A stretch of 64,000 nt of DNA from Caulobacter sp. (GTDB lineage Bacteria; Pseudomonadota; Alphaproteobacteria; Caulobacterales; Caulobacteraceae). The notes under the pieces are model-generated. The model made no database searches, was not told where the DNA came from, and was given only the letters and a program-made list of their open reading frames with translations. Below are positions 1-9,567 of the stretch, piece by piece. The stretch is taken from assembly GCA_030680355.1 (NCBI GenBank), contig JAUXVF010000028.1:124001-188000 (forward strand). The letters are read 5' to 3'. Within the stretch, counting starts at the first letter, position 1. Each line of letters starts with the position of its first letter. Position numbers and translations under genes: made by a program.

Positions 1-425
1 TGGTGCGTGAACAGATCCGCATCGCCGCCGGCCTGCCGCTCAGCTTCAGCCAGGCCGACGTCACGTTCGAGGGCCACGCCATCGAGTGCCGGATCAACGC
101 CGAGAACGCCCGCACCTTCGCGCCCTCGCCTGGCAAGATCGTCGACTTCCATGCGCCTGGCGGTCTGGGCGTGCGGCTCGATTCCGCCCTCTATTCCGGC
201 TATTCGATCCCACCCTATTACGACAGCCTGATCGGCAAGCTCATCGTCCATGGCCGCGACCGCGAGGAGTGCATCGCCCGCACCCAGCGCTGCCTGAGCG
301 AGATGGTGGTCAGCGGCGTCGACACCACCATTCCCCTGTTCCAGGACCTGCTGCAGCAGCCCGACATTATCGCGGGGGATTACAACATCCACTGGCTGGA
401 AAAGTGGATCAAAGCCCAGGGCTGA
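1..425 (+). CDS. accC: Biotin carboxylase of acetyl-CoA carboxylase, C-terminal part
   Basis: The gene runs in from upstream of the window; 140 codons of its C-terminus are visible in the frame of base 3, ending with TGA at 423-425. AccC is the ATP-grasp subunit that carboxylates biotin on the carrier protein AccB, the first step of fatty acid synthesis. The segment FEGHAIECRINAE followed by the ...PSPGKI...RLDS... stretch is the typical biotin carboxylase C-terminal domain, and the family normally has about 450 residues, so roughly the last third is here. The next gene, aat, starts on the very next base, suggesting co-transcription. The N-terminal ATP-grasp part cannot be examined. Confidence 0.95.
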   Translation, partial: VREQIRIAAGLPLSFSQADVTFEGHAIECRINAENARTFAPSPGKIVDFHAPGGLGVRLDSALYSGYSIPPYYDSLIGKLIVHGRDREECIARTQRCLSEMVVSGVDTTIPLFQDLLQQPDIIAGDYNIHWLEKWIKAQG

Positions 426-1076
426 GTGTCAGACGACGCCTTCGATATCGACGATCTCGTCGACTGCTACCGTCGGGGCGTGTTCCCGATGGCGGACTCG
501 CGCGAGGATGAGCGGGTCTTCCTGATCGACCCGCCGAAGCGAGGGGTCATCCCGCTCGACGGGCTCCACGTTTCAGGCCGGCTGGCCCGCACCGTTCGAT
601 CCGGGCGGTTTGAAGTGGCCATCAATCGCGACTTCGCCAGCGTCGTCGCGACCTGCGCCGAGTCCCGTCCCGACCGGGTCGAGACCTGGATCAATCAGCC
701 CATCCAGTATCTCTACGATCAGCTTCACCAATCCGGACTCGCCCACAGCGTCGAAACCCGTCTCGACGGTCACCTGGTCGGGGGGTTGTACGGGGTGTGC
801 CTGGGCGGCGCCTTCTTCGGCGAGAGCATGTTCAGCCGCGCCAGGGACGCCAGCAAGGTGGCCCTGGTGCATCTGGTGGCCCGCCTTGTCGTCGGTGGAT
901 TCAGGTTGCTGGACGCCCAGTTCATGACCAGTCACCTGGCGAGTCTGGGCGCAGTCGAAATCTCACGGGCAGCCTATCGTCGCCGGCTGGCCGAGGCGCT
1001 GGAGGCGCCGGCCGATTTCTATCGCTTCGAAGGTTCGGGCGCGGAGGCCCTGCAGGCGATCACCCAGGCGTCATAG
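426..1076 (+). CDS. aat: Leucyl/phenylalanyl-tRNA--protein transferase
   Basis: Aat moves Leu or Phe from charged tRNA to proteins with N-terminal Arg or Lys, making N-degrons that ClpS delivers to ClpAP. The 216-residue length fits the family. GVFPMAD at residues 18-24 and the core [15 protein letters not shown] at about 122-136 are family signatures, followed by [16 protein letters not shown]. The start is GTG at 426, directly after the accC stop, so translation is probably coupled. The 3' end overlaps the convergent DUF2155 gene by 58 bases. Function follows from the family. Confidence 0.95.
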   Translation: MSDDAFDIDDLVDCYRRGVFPMADSREDERVFLIDPPKRGVIPLDGLHVSGRLARTVRSGRFEVAINRDFASVVATCAESRPDRVETWINQPIQYLYDQLHQSGLAHSVETRLDGHLVGGLYGVCLGGAFFGESMFSRARDASKVALVHLVARLVVGGFRLLDAQFMTSHLASLGAVEISRAAYRRRLAEALEAPADFYRFEGSGAEALQAITQAS

Positions 1077-1627
1077 ACCGGGTGCTGCAGCGGGTTCAGT
1101 CCCGGCGAGGCGGCGAACATCCAGCCTCGGAACACCTGTCGCGGCGGCGGTGGCGCGCGACCGGTCAGGGATTTGGGCTGGGAATCGATAACCAGATAGG
1201 CCGCCGCCTCGGGCGCGGTTTCGTCCGGAGCGCTGGATTCACAGGCCTTGACCGTAAAAACCAGGGATTTGTAGCGGACCGGCTGACCGATCGGAGCCTC
1301 GAACCGCAGGGTTTCGGCGGTCACCTTGTCGAGCGCCTGAATGATGGCCGCGCCGGAGCGCGTGCGCCGGATTGGTTCGGCGGGTTTCTCCACGACGGTG
1401 GGCTTGGGCGAGGCCGGGGCGACTACCGGTGTCTCGGCGACAATCGGCGCGGGCGGCGGAAGGGTGATCGGCGCCGGCGGCGGCTCTTCCCGCACCGGCG
1501 AGGCAGGCGGCGATTCGACGGGCGGCGGGCTGTTGGCCACGACAGGCGGCGTCGCCTGCTGCGCCTGGACGAGCCCCGCCGTCCCCGCGAGGACCAGCAA
1601 CGCCAGAAGGGAGCGTTTGAGCCGCAT
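1019..1627 (-). CDS. DUF2155 domain secreted protein
   Basis: A 202-residue exported protein. The ATG at 1627 was chosen because it opens a good signal peptide ([15 protein letters not shown]...VQA, cleavage near residue 22); the open frame continues upstream without one. A Pro-rich, Ala-rich linker (about residues 23-90) is followed by the conserved domain with [20 protein letters not shown] and ...[28 protein letters not shown], which I recognise as DUF2155. Members are common in Alphaproteobacteria; their function is not established. It lies just downstream of the NDUFA12-like gene (7 bases apart), so the two are probably one transcript. Its end overlaps aat on the opposite strand. Confidence 0.85.
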   Translation of the reverse strand: MRLKRSLLALLVLAGTAGLVQAQQATPPVVANSPPPVESPPASPVREEPPPAPITLPPPAPIVAETPVVAPASPKPTVVEKPAEPIRRTRSGAAIIQALDKVTAETLRFEAPIGQPVRYKSLVFTVKACESSAPDETAPEAAAYLVIDSQPKSLTGRAPPPPRQVFRGWMFAASPGLNPLQHPVYDAWVIACRASAPEPSKR

Positions 1628-1634
1628 CGATCGT

Positions 1635-2030
1635 CTACTCGGGAGTCCAGGCCTGGTAATCGCCCGTGGCGCGGTCACGTTCGCCGCCCTGGGAGATCGA
1701 GCCCTTGGGACGCCAGGCGTGGACCGTTCCGGTCAGGTTGGGACGATGATCCTTTTCCCAGGCGCGACGCTTGAGCGGCGCCGTGGTCGGCGGTTCGTCG
1801 AAGGTGTGACGCAGCCAGCCGTGCCAGTCGGGCGGCACCTTCGAGGCTTCGGCGTAGCCATTATAGATGACCCAGCGACGCTTGCTGTCGTCATAGCTGT
1901 CGCGGTTGTCCCTGGCCTCGAAATAGCGGTTTCCCAGCTCGTCCTGGCCAATGAACAGGCCCCGGCGGCCGATGTGGAACCTCTGGCCAATCGTGGCGCC
2001 GTTCCACCAGGTGAAGATCGCTTTGAGCAC
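1635..2030 (-). CDS. NDUFA12-like NADH:ubiquinone oxidoreductase 17.2 kDa subunit
   Basis: About 131 residues from a GTG start at 2030 (VLKAIFTWWNGATIGQRFHIG), the usual N-terminus of this family; longer open frame upstream has no family character. The protein has the pattern GRRGLFIGQDELGNRYFEARD, RRWVIYNGYAEASKVPPDWHGWLRHT and PNLTGTVHAWRPKGS. In mitochondria and alphaproteobacteria this is an accessory subunit at the matrix/cytoplasmic side of complex I. It forms a two-gene unit with the DUF2155 gene. The promoter must lie in the 193-base gap shared divergently with the 2224 gene. Confidence 0.88.
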   Translation of the reverse strand: MLKAIFTWWNGATIGQRFHIGRRGLFIGQDELGNRYFEARDNRDSYDDSKRRWVIYNGYAEASKVPPDWHGWLRHTFDEPPTTAPLKRRAWEKDHRPNLTGTVHAWRPKGSISQGGERDRATGDYQAWTPE

Positions 2031-2223
2031 GCGCGGTTCCGCTAAATGGCAGGGTCGAAAAGATGGCCGGACCATAGCGGGGCGCACCATTGCCGTCCAG
2101 CGCCGCCAGCGGGCGCAGCAACGCAAGATGTTGTGGATGAAGCTCCTCCGACACGCCACATCTATTGCCCGGGCCAGCCGGGCTCATTAGCCTTGCGGCT
2201 GACCGCCCTGGAGAGTCGCCTCG

Positions 2224-4734
2224 ATGCGTTACGCCAAGCGGCTGGCCAAGGCCGCCGCGCCGGAACTTGAACTCCGCACCCTTGAGACAGCGGACAGACT
2301 TGTCGGTGTGCTCGCGCCCCGCGGCTGGACCAGCGCGCGCGTCGAAGCCTGGCTCGACTGGGCCGGCGCCGTGGAGCCCCTGTCCAGCGCGCCGGAAACC
2401 GGTCAGGCCGCCCTGCTGGCCGGCGGTCCCCAGCGTTTCGCCGCCCGAATGGCGGGCGAGGCGCTCGCTGCCGGACATCTGGAGCGCAAACCCGACGCCC
2501 GCGCCTTTGAAGCCGATCTGATGGCCGCCATGACGTCCGGCATGGTCGCGTTCGGCGCGACGCGGCGGCGGACCTTTACCGACGGCCCGGTGACGGACAT
2601 CAGCCATCCCGACTTTCGGCTATCGGCCGAGCGGCTCGCCGCCGAATGCCTCGGCCGCGCCCTGGCCGAGCAGGCCGCCGGCTTCCTGGCCGACCGACTC
2701 AACATGGTTTCGGACGCCGTCCGGCGCTGCGAAGGCGATGCGGCGGCCTGCGCCGACCCGGCGGGGAACCCGGCCCTGGCCCGGGCCGCGCACCAGGCCC
2801 GTCTGGCCGGCGCCGATGACGCGGCCGTGGCCGACGCCATCGCCCTTGGGTTTGCCGGTGAGGACGCGGGCCCGGCCCAGGTCGACCTTCGCCAGCCAGC
2901 GATGCTGCTGGCCATTTCCACCGACGGTCCAGCGGCCGAGCGCGCCGCCACCCTGTCCTGGCGCACCGGCCGGCTCGTCCTCGCCCGCGACAGAGCGACC
3001 GCCGAAGCCCTGAGAGCCCATGGCGCCGGACCGCATGCGGCCGTGAACGCCTATGTCGCCGCCGATCCGGACGACTTCTCCGCCGCGGTCCGGGCGGCGG
3101 GCCTGGCTCTGAAGCTCGCGACCCGCCCGGGCGAGGCGCCACGCCTGACCCTGGCGGGGGTGGCGGAACGGCTGATGGCCGCAGGCCTCGCCTTTGGGTC
3201 GATTGAAGGCCGGGCCGCGGCCGCGGCGCTCTGGCGTTCAGCCGCCGGCGCGATCAGGCAGCTCGACGCGGACCTCCCCGAGTCGCCGCCGCTTGTGCTC
3301 GCGCCCCTCGATGATCCCCCCCTGGCCCTTATGCTCGGCGGCGTCAGCGTGGGTTGCGCCCCCACCGCCGGCATCGTGGTCCTGGCCGAGACCAACGACG
3401 GCGAGATCGTGCGCGTGCTATCCGAGCCCGCCTTGAGCGGACTGGCCGCGATCAACGCCGATCTGGACGCCGCGCGGGTCGATGCACTGGGCGCAGGCTC
3501 CCTGGCCGAGGCGCCGGGGATCAGTCACGCCGACCTGCGGGCCCTCGGGCTGACCGAGCATGAACTCGCCGCCGCCGAGGGACAGCTGGGCCTTGTTCGC
3601 ACCCTGCCCCAGGCGTTCACCCCGGCGGTGATCGGGGCAGGATTCGTCTGCGACGTTCTGGGCGCCCCGGCTGACGCCCTTCTTGATCCGGCCTTCGACA
3701 CCCTTGCCTTCGTGGGGTTCAGCCGCGAACAGGTCGGCGTCGCCGAGGTCCACGTCCTGGGACGCGGCGAGCTTTCCGACGCCAGCGGTCTGGGCCTCGA
3801 GCAGCGCGCACCGTTCGCGCCGCCGTCCGTCGCCGATCATCTGGCCATGACCGCCGTGGTCGAGGCCGTCGCCGACAGCCCGGCGCTGACCCGCCTGACC
3901 CTGGCGTTCGACGCGCCGCCGTCGACGGCCCTGGCGCTGCAGTCCGAGGCCATGGCCGCCGGCGTCGGCGCGGTCTGCCTCCAGCGCGAACCGGCCCCGG
4001 CGGCCTTCCGCCTTGACCTTCCAGAGCCCGAGGCGCCCCGCGCGCCGCGGGTCGAACCGCTGATCGAGGAACGCATCGTCGAGCGCGTGGTCGAGCGTGA
4101 CCGCGCCCGCCGCAAACTGCCGGATCGCCGCAAAGGCTATATCCAGAAGGCCGCCGTCGGCGGTCACAAGGTCTATCTGCACACCGGCGAGTACGACGAC
4201 GGCGAGCTGGGCGAGATCTTCATCGACATGCACAAGGAAGGCGCCGCCTTCCGCAGTCTGATGAATAATTTCGCCATCTCGATCTCAATCGGGCTGCAGT
4301 ACGGCGTGCCGCTGGACGAGTTCGTCGACGCCTTCGTGTTCACACGGTTTGAACCGGCGGGATCGGTGACCGGCAACGACTCGGTCAAGTCGGCGACCTC
4401 GATCCTCGATTATGTGTTCCGCGAGCTGGGCGTCTCCTACCTGGGCCGCGACGACCTGGCCAACGCCGCCGGCGAGGCCCTCAACGCCGACGGCCTGGGC
4501 CGGGGCAAGGCCGACGACGCGGTCGTCGGCGAAAGCGAACCCCAGCCGGCCTCGAAATTCATCTCGCGGGGCTTCGCGCGGGGCTCGGCGCCAGACAACC
4601 TCGTGTTCCTGCCGTTCGGAGACCGCAAGGCGGATGCGCCCGACTCCATTCCGCAGCGGGCGGCCGGGGTTTGCCCCGCCTGTGGCGACCTGGCGGTGAT
4701 CGGCGGCGTCTGCGGCGCCTGCGGCGCGTCCTGA
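2224..4734 (+). CDS. TSCPD-domain protein, divergent NrdJ-like (class II ribonucleotide reductase relative)
   Basis: An 836-residue protein. Residues ~635-760 ([26 protein letters not shown]...[24 protein letters not shown]...[20 protein letters not shown]) match the C-terminal TSCPD region of B12-dependent ribonucleotide reductase NrdJ. The end carries CxxC...CxxC (Cys817, 820, 830, 833) like the NrdJ zinc tail. Upstream, [19 protein letters not shown] (from residue 182) and [25 protein letters not shown] (from 498) line up by eye with NrdJ segments as I remember them, but I cannot find the conserved catalytic-barrel motifs (NPCSE-type and CNLASLNL-type). I infer a catalytically dead NrdJ paralogue. 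It may be regulatory or have a new role. ATG start at 2224; no operon partner is obvious. Confidence 0.75.
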   Translation: MRYAKRLAKAAAPELELRTLETADRLVGVLAPRGWTSARVEAWLDWAGAVEPLSSAPETGQAALLAGGPQRFAARMAGEALAAGHLERKPDARAFEADLMAAMTSGMVAFGATRRRTFTDGPVTDISHPDFRLSAERLAAECLGRALAEQAAGFLADRLNMVSDAVRRCEGDAAACADPAGNPALARAAHQARLAGADDAAVADAIALGFAGEDAGPAQVDLRQPAMLLAISTDGPAAERAATLSWRTGRLVLARDRATAEALRAHGAGPHAAVNAYVAADPDDFSAAVRAAGLALKLATRPGEAPRLTLAGVAERLMAAGLAFGSIEGRAAAAALWRSAAGAIRQLDADLPESPPLVLAPLDDPPLALMLGGVSVGCAPTAGIVVLAETNDGEIVRVLSEPALSGLAAINADLDAARVDALGAGSLAEAPGISHADLRALGLTEHELAAAEGQLGLVRTLPQAFTPAVIGAGFVCDVLGAPADALLDPAFDTLAFVGFSREQVGVAEVHVLGRGELSDASGLGLEQRAPFAPPSVADHLAMTAVVEAVADSPALTRLTLAFDAPPSTALALQSEAMAAGVGAVCLQREPAPAAFRLDLPEPEAPRAPRVEPLIEERIVERVVERDRARRKLPDRRKGYIQKAAVGGHKVYLHTGEYDDGELGEIFIDMHKEGAAFRSLMNNFAISISIGLQYGVPLDEFVDAFVFTRFEPAGSVTGNDSVKSATSILDYVFRELGVSYLGRDDLANAAGEALNADGLGRGKADDAVVGESEPQPASKFISRGFARGSAPDNLVFLPFGDRKADAPDSIPQRAAGVCPACGDLAVIGGVCGACGAS

Positions 4735-4803
4735 AGGGTCACCTGGCCTTAAGATTGCAGCGTTTAGGGTGAACGCTACGTCTTACGGGAATGTCGTGCC
4801 GCC

Positions 4804-5292
4804 ATGAGACCCTTCGCCGCCCTCGGCCTCGCCGCCACGCTCCTCGCCTCGCCCGCCTTGGCGCAGAACGCAGGCCAGATCGCCCGCGTACAGGCTGGGG
4901 CCAGCTGCCCCCGCTGCAACCTGTTCCAGGCGGATCTGTCGAACCGCGAGCTGAAGGGCCTGAACCTGGCGGGCGCGCGGCTGCGCCAGGCTGATCTCAG
5001 CCTCTCGATCATGAACCGCACCAGTTTCGCCGGCGGCGACCTGCGCGACGTCAACGCCTTTGGCGGCGTGTTCAGCAGCGCCAACTTCTCTGGCGCCAAC
5101 CTGACCAATTCGACCTGGGTCGGAACCTACCTGCAGGGGGCCAGCTTCCGACGCGCCACGCTGGTGGGCGCCAACTTTTCGGGCGTCGAGATGGACCGGG
5201 CGTCGGGCCTGACCCAAGGCCAGCTCAACACCGCCTGCGGCGACGAAGCGACCCGGCTTCCGGGCCGGCTGACCATCCCGCGCTGCCAATAA
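4804..5292 (+). CDS. Secreted pentapeptide-repeat protein (first of a tandem pair)
   Basis: A 162-residue protein with a signal peptide (MRPFAALGLAATLLASPALA). Mature protein starts with ASCPRCNLFQADLSNRELKG and then runs of A(D/N)LxX pentapeptides (LNLAGARLRQADLS, SANFSGANLTN, ASFRRATLVGANFSG), which fold as a right-handed quadrilateral beta-helix. It closes with GLTQGQLNTACGDEATRLPGRL...C. The N-terminal CxxC and the two C-terminal Cys are shared with the next gene, so they may form disulfides capping the helix in the periplasm. Function unknown. ATG at 4804 follows the 2224 gene by 69 bases. Confidence 0.85.
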   Translation: MRPFAALGLAATLLASPALAQNAGQIARVQAGASCPRCNLFQADLSNRELKGLNLAGARLRQADLSLSIMNRTSFAGGDLRDVNAFGGVFSSANFSGANLTNSTWVGTYLQGASFRRATLVGANFSGVEMDRASGLTQGQLNTACGDEATRLPGRLTIPRCQ

Positions 5293-5390
5293 AGTCGAGC
5301 CATTACCGCGAATTAAGTGGCGGCGGCGTTCGCGACGCGGCACACCCGATCGCCTACAGGGTCCATTCGACCCGCCAGCCCCGACGAGCC

Positions 5391-6272
5391 ATGACCCGAC
5401 TCGTGATCGCCTTTTCCTGCCTCCTCCTGGCGGGCCTCGCCGTCGCCGGCAGGGCCAACGCCATGGTCGACGAGCGGGATGTCGCCCGGATGGTGTCCTT
5501 TGGCGGCAATTGCATCAAATGCGATCTGTCCGGCCGCAAGCTGACCGGCGCCAGTTTCGCCGGCGCGCGGTTTACCGGCGCGGTCCTGGTCGCCACCGAC
5601 CTGCGCGGCGCCGCCTTCATCGGCTCGAATTTCGAAGACGCCCAGTTGATGCGGGCCGACCTGCGCGGCGCCACGATCGCCGGCAGCAACTTCAGCGGCG
5701 CCGACTTCACCCGCGCCGCCCTGGACGGGGTGGAGGCCCCCGGGACGATCTTCACACGCGCCAACTTCACTGGCGCGAGCCTCACCGGGGCCGAAATGCC
5801 GGGGGCGATCCTGACCCTAGCCAACCTGACCGGGGCCCGGTTCGACGGGGCCGAGGCGCCGATGGCCAAGATGATTCAGGTCAACGGCCGGGGCGCCGAC
5901 TTCACCCAGGCCGACCTCGACGGGGCCCTGCTGGTGAGCAGCCGCTTTGACAGGGCCTCGTTCAGAGGCGCGTCGCTGGACGGGGCGGTGCTGTCGGGAT
6001 CGGTGTTCTATGGCGCTGATTTCACCAACGCCGACCTCGACGGCGCGGTGCTGGCCGGCGCGGACCTGTCCGGCGCGCGGGGCCTGCGGCAGTCGCAGCT
6101 GGAAGACGCCTGCGGCGACGGCGGCACCCGCCTGCCCGCCGGCCTGAAGGTGCGAACCTGCCGGCGCGTGTCGATCATTCGCGTGCCGCAGCTCCCGGCG
6201 CCGCCCGCCCCCCCGGCGCCGCCGCCGAGCGCGCCGCGGGCGACGGCCCCGTCACGGGTCGCGGGCGGCTAA
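5391..6272 (+). CDS. Secreted pentapeptide-repeat protein (second of a tandem pair)
   Basis: A 293-residue paralogue of the preceding gene with roughly twice as many repeats. It has a signal peptide (MTRLVIAFSCLLLAGLAVAGRANA), then GGNCIKCDLSGRKLTGASFAG, about 20 pentapeptides (ADLRGATIAGSNFSGADFTRA, ANFTGASLTGAEM and so on), and the shared ending GLRQSQLEDACGDGGTRLPAGL...C. A Pro/Ala-rich tail (PPAPPAPPPSAPRA) follows, perhaps a periplasmic spacer. Function is unknown. The ATG at 5391 opens the signal peptide. It converges with aspS with only 7 bases between stops and no visible terminator. Confidence 0.85.
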   Translation: MTRLVIAFSCLLLAGLAVAGRANAMVDERDVARMVSFGGNCIKCDLSGRKLTGASFAGARFTGAVLVATDLRGAAFIGSNFEDAQLMRADLRGATIAGSNFSGADFTRAALDGVEAPGTIFTRANFTGASLTGAEMPGAILTLANLTGARFDGAEAPMAKMIQVNGRGADFTQADLDGALLVSSRFDRASFRGASLDGAVLSGSVFYGADFTNADLDGAVLAGADLSGARGLRQSQLEDACGDGGTRLPAGLKVRTCRRVSIIRVPQLPAPPAPPAPPPSAPRATAPSRVAGG

Positions 6273-6279
6273 CCGCCGG

Positions 6280-8061
6280 TCAGACCTTGATCGGCGGGGC
6301 CAGGCGGATGTGCAGCTCTTTCAGCTGCCGCTCCTCGACCTCCGACGGCGCGCTCATCAACAGATCCTGCCCCTGCTGGTTCAGCGGGAAGGCGATAACC
6401 TCGCGGATCGCCGTCTGGCCGGCCAGCAGCATGACGATGCGGTCGATGCCGGGCGCCAGACCGCCGTGCGGCGGCGCGCCATAGCGGAAGGCGTTCAGCA
6501 TGCCGCCGAACTGCTCCTCGACGAAGTTGGCGCCATGGCCGGCGATCTCGAAGGCCTTGAGCATGATCTCCGGCTTGTGGTTCCGGATCGCGCCCGAGCA
6601 CAGCTCGTAGCCGTTGCAGACGATGTCGTACTGGTAGGCGAGGATCGACAGCGGGTCCTGGCTCTCCAGGGCCGCCATCTCACCCTGCGGCATCGAGAAG
6701 GGGTTGTGGGAGAAGTCGACCTTCTTCTCCTCCTCGTTCCATTCGAACATCGGGAAGTCGACGATCCAGCAGAACTCGAACCGGTCGTCGGCGACCAGTT
6801 TCAGCTCCGACCCCAGACGGGTGCGGGCCGTGCCGGCGAACTTGTAGAAGACCTTGGGATCGCCGGCGACGAAGAAGGCCGCGTCGCCCGCGCCCAGGCC
6901 CAGCTGGGTCATCAGCGCCTGGGTCGGCTCGGCCCCGAGGTTCTTGGCGATCGGGCCGCCCCAGCCGCCCTGGTCCTCGCTCCAGAAGATGTAGCCCAGC
7001 CCCGGCTGGCCCTCGCCCTGGGCCCAGCTGTTCATGCGGTCGCAGAAGGCGCGACTGCCGCCGCCCGGCGCCGGCACGGCCCAGACAGCATTCTTCGCGT
7101 CAGCGCCGAGGATCTTGACGAACAGGCCAAAGCCGCCGTCGCGGAAGTGCTCTGACACGTCCGCCATCTTGATCGGGTTGCGGGTGTCGGGCTTGTCGGT
7201 GCCGTACCAGGCGATGGAGTCGGCATAGGCGATGCGCGGGAACGGATAGGGCGTCACCGGCTTGCCGCCGGAGAACTGTTCGAACACGCCGTGCATCACC
7301 GGCTCGATGGCCGCGAACACGTCCTCTTGCGTCACGAAGCTCATCTCGACGTCGAGCTGGTAGAATTCCAGGCTGCGGTCGGCGCGCAGGTCCTCGTCGC
7401 GGAAACAGGGCGCGATCTGGAAATAACGGTCGAAGCCGGAGACCATCAGCAGCTGTTTGAACTGCTGCGGAGCCTGGGGCAGCGCGTAGAATTTCGACGG
7501 ATGCAGGCGCGAGGGCACCAGGAAGTCGCGCGCGCCTTCCGGCGACGACGCCGTCAGGATCGGCGTCTGGTACTCGAGGAAGCCCTGACCGACCATGCGC
7601 TCGCGGATCGAGTGGATGACCTTGCTGCGCAGGACGATGTTCTTGTGCAGGGTCTCGCGGCGCAGATCGAGATAGCGGTGTTTGAGGCGCAGTTCCTCGG
7701 GATAATCGGGCTCGCCGAACACCGGCACCGGCAGCTCGGCCGCTTCGGACAGCACCTCCACCGCCGTGACGTGGATCTCGACCTCGCCGGTCGGCAGGCC
7801 CGGGTTCTTGGTCTCCGCCGAGCGGGCCACGACCGCGCCATCGACGCGGATGACGCTTTCGGCGCGGATCCGCTCGATCAGGTCAAACCCCGGCGTGGTC
7901 GGGCTGACAACCAGCTGGGTCAGGCCGTAATGGTCGCGCAGGTCGACGAAGACCAGGCCGCCATGGTCGCGCTTGCGATGGATCCAGCCGGACAGGCGGA
8001 CGGCGGCGCCGGTGTCGGCCGCGCGAAGCTGGCCGCAGGTGTGTGAGCGATAGGCGTGCAT
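6280..8061 (-). CDS. aspS: Aspartyl-tRNA synthetase
   Basis: A class II synthetase of 593 residues charging tRNA-Asp (in organisms without AsnRS the enzyme also charges tRNA-Asn; not decidable here). The start is the ATG at 8061, giving [13 protein letters not shown], the usual AspS N-terminus with the OB-fold anticodon-binding domain ([26 protein letters not shown]). Motif 2 is seen in [18 protein letters not shown] and motif 3 in [15 protein letters not shown]; the bacterial GAD insertion lies between. The open frame extends upstream of 8061 but lacks family character. Length is normal for bacterial AspS (about 590). Confidence 0.97.
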   Translation of the reverse strand: MHAYRSHTCGQLRAADTGAAVRLSGWIHRKRDHGGLVFVDLRDHYGLTQLVVSPTTPGFDLIERIRAESVIRVDGAVVARSAETKNPGLPTGEVEIHVTAVEVLSEAAELPVPVFGEPDYPEELRLKHRYLDLRRETLHKNIVLRSKVIHSIRERMVGQGFLEYQTPILTASSPEGARDFLVPSRLHPSKFYALPQAPQQFKQLLMVSGFDRYFQIAPCFRDEDLRADRSLEFYQLDVEMSFVTQEDVFAAIEPVMHGVFEQFSGGKPVTPYPFPRIAYADSIAWYGTDKPDTRNPIKMADVSEHFRDGGFGLFVKILGADAKNAVWAVPAPGGGSRAFCDRMNSWAQGEGQPGLGYIFWSEDQGGWGGPIAKNLGAEPTQALMTQLGLGAGDAAFFVAGDPKVFYKFAGTARTRLGSELKLVADDRFEFCWIVDFPMFEWNEEEKKVDFSHNPFSMPQGEMAALESQDPLSILAYQYDIVCNGYELCSGAIRNHKPEIMLKAFEIAGHGANFVEEQFGGMLNAFRYGAPPHGGLAPGIDRIVMLLAGQTAIREVIAFPLNQQGQDLLMSAPSEVEERQLKELHIRLAPPIKV

Positions 8062-8653
8062 TTTGGGACGTTCTGTGGGCGGATTTCGGAGGCGCGGAAG
8101 GGCGCATGAGGGGGGTGGATTGTCAAGGTTCGGGGTCGGGAGTCTCCTGTTCCACTGAAGCCCTTTTTCGCGGGCGACGGCGGCCGGCCAGGCCCGGATC
8201 GGCTGGCCACGGCAACCGCCATTATAGGCCCGCTGGGGGCCGTGCGGCTTATCTGGCCTTGGCCTCAACAAAATCAGCAGGATGAACCCGTCTCTCGGGG
8301 AGAGAAGGCGGGACGAATAGGGGCGAATAAGAAGGGAAGAAGGGGACAGGACCAATATTCCCCCTACGGACCCCCCTGTCCCTTAAGCGCCGGCTGGATC
8401 GCCCCCTCGCCCGCCGCGCGGGCCGAGGCGCCGCTCCGGAGGCTGTAGAGCGCCGCTGGCGGGACTTGGGGAATGGCGCTCCTGTCACCGTATTAGTGTC
8501 CCCGTTTCCCCGTTTCACGCCGCCAAACCCGGCCCCAAGGCCCGCGCGAGGGAGGAAGCGGGACAGGGCGAGCTATTTCATACAGTGTCACCGTAACCCG
8601 CCCGCTGAAACTCGGCTTCAGCGGCCTTGTCTTCTTCAGAGGCTTTCTCGGTC
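8062..8653. other. Gene-free stretch upstream of the 8654 gene
   Basis: 592 bases between the divergent starts of aspS and the 8654 gene. Short open frames here have no recognisable products. It contains an imperfect inverted repeat (GGGACAGG at 8343-8350 with CCTGTCCC at 8375-8382) and a perfect 8-bp hairpin just before the 8654 gene. The aspS promoter must lie in the right half on the minus strand, but I could not pin it down. Confidence 0.6.
8602..8624. repeat. Perfect 8-bp hairpin upstream of the 8654 gene
   Basis: CCGCTGAA (8602-8609) pairs perfectly with TTCAGCGG (8617-8624) around a 7-base loop, 29 bases before the ATG at 8654. It could be an operator, a leader hairpin or the edge of a repeat; no T-run follows, so a classic terminator is unlikely. 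Confidence 0.5.
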
Positions 8654-9271
8654 ATGAGTCAGGACTGGCCCCAGAATGATTGGTTTTCGCCTGCCGATAC
8701 GAACTACTTAGCCGCCATCGGCGCTATGACGATACGATATGCGAGACTGGAAGAAGCGCATCAGGGGTTAGCAAATTTCTACCTCGGATCGCTTCCAGAC
8801 GGTCTTCGCTTTCAGATTCTCCAACCAATGACGAATGCCGAGCGCTCCGCTGTGCTGCGCGCGGCTGCCGACGCCGTGGAATCAAGCGAGGCGGTAAAGG
8901 AAGCGATATTCTACTTCCTCCGCGCCTTTTCGATCTGCACCGAAAACCGCAGCATTGCGGCCCACGCCGCAGGGATGCCGGGCACAACCCACGTTCACCT
9001 GACCAAGAGAACCGCAGGACCGCCATACCGCCAAAATCGATACGCAGTGACCGTGAGCGATCTGCGACACGCCGCTGACTCGACCCTAGCATTCGTTGAC
9101 TACGGCAAACGCCTGCATCGCTTCCTCTCTACACGAGTGATCCACGATGCTCGGAAGGAAGAAAATTGGTTGGTCGGACCCCGGCCATTGCCAGATAGAC
9201 CTGCTCAACCACGTAAACTCGCTCCATATCCGCCCGAAGAAGTTCACCCAGACGATCCAATCCCGTTCTGA
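8654..9271 (+). CDS. Unknown protein, possible HEPN-like all-alpha fold
   Basis: I do not recognise this 205-residue protein. ATG 8654 was preferred over an in-frame TTG at 8627 because it follows an AGAGG about 11 bases upstream and opens the soluble sequence MSQDWPQNDWFSP. It is helix-rich, with YLAAIGAMTIRYARLEEAHQGL and later RSIAAHAAG, which has the R-x4-H spacing of HEPN nuclease/nucleotidyltransferase-partner domains; that is only a motif-level resemblance. Base composition is clearly lower in G+C than the neighbours (32 of 60 in 8701-8760), which suggests recent transfer. It stands alone, with no partner nucleotidyltransferase or antitoxin next to it. The C-terminus is Pro/charged (PYPPEEVHPDDPIPF). 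Confidence 0.6.
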   Translation: MSQDWPQNDWFSPADTNYLAAIGAMTIRYARLEEAHQGLANFYLGSLPDGLRFQILQPMTNAERSAVLRAAADAVESSEAVKEAIFYFLRAFSICTENRSIAAHAAGMPGTTHVHLTKRTAGPPYRQNRYAVTVSDLRHAADSTLAFVDYGKRLHRFLSTRVIHDARKEENWLVGPRPLPDRPAQPRKLAPYPPEEVHPDDPIPF

Positions 9272-9567
9272 TCATTTTCAGGCGTGATCTCGATCTCGGG
9301 ATCGGGCGACTCATCAGGCTGCTTTGTCACATATTCAATTGCCCTCGAGGGGAGAAGGACGCGCGCGTGTGCGCCCCGCCGGTCCGGCTGTCGCCCGCGC
9401 CCCGCCGCCGGTGCGGGAGTCTCGCCAATGTCGCGCCTTGTCTCGTGACTATCCGTCCCGGGAGTCCCGCGTCCCCGGGCAATCCGTCCACAGGCGCGCG
9501 CGGCCTGTCCCCGCTCCCGGCGGCGGGGCGGCCTCGCGGGGCGGCGGCGGCGTGGTAAACACCGCCC

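Noticed and set aside
8343..8382. Inverted repeat GGGACAGG/CCTGTCCC as a terminator
   Set aside because: The loop is 24 bases and there is no T-run, and it is not at a gene end; kept only as a possible REP relative.
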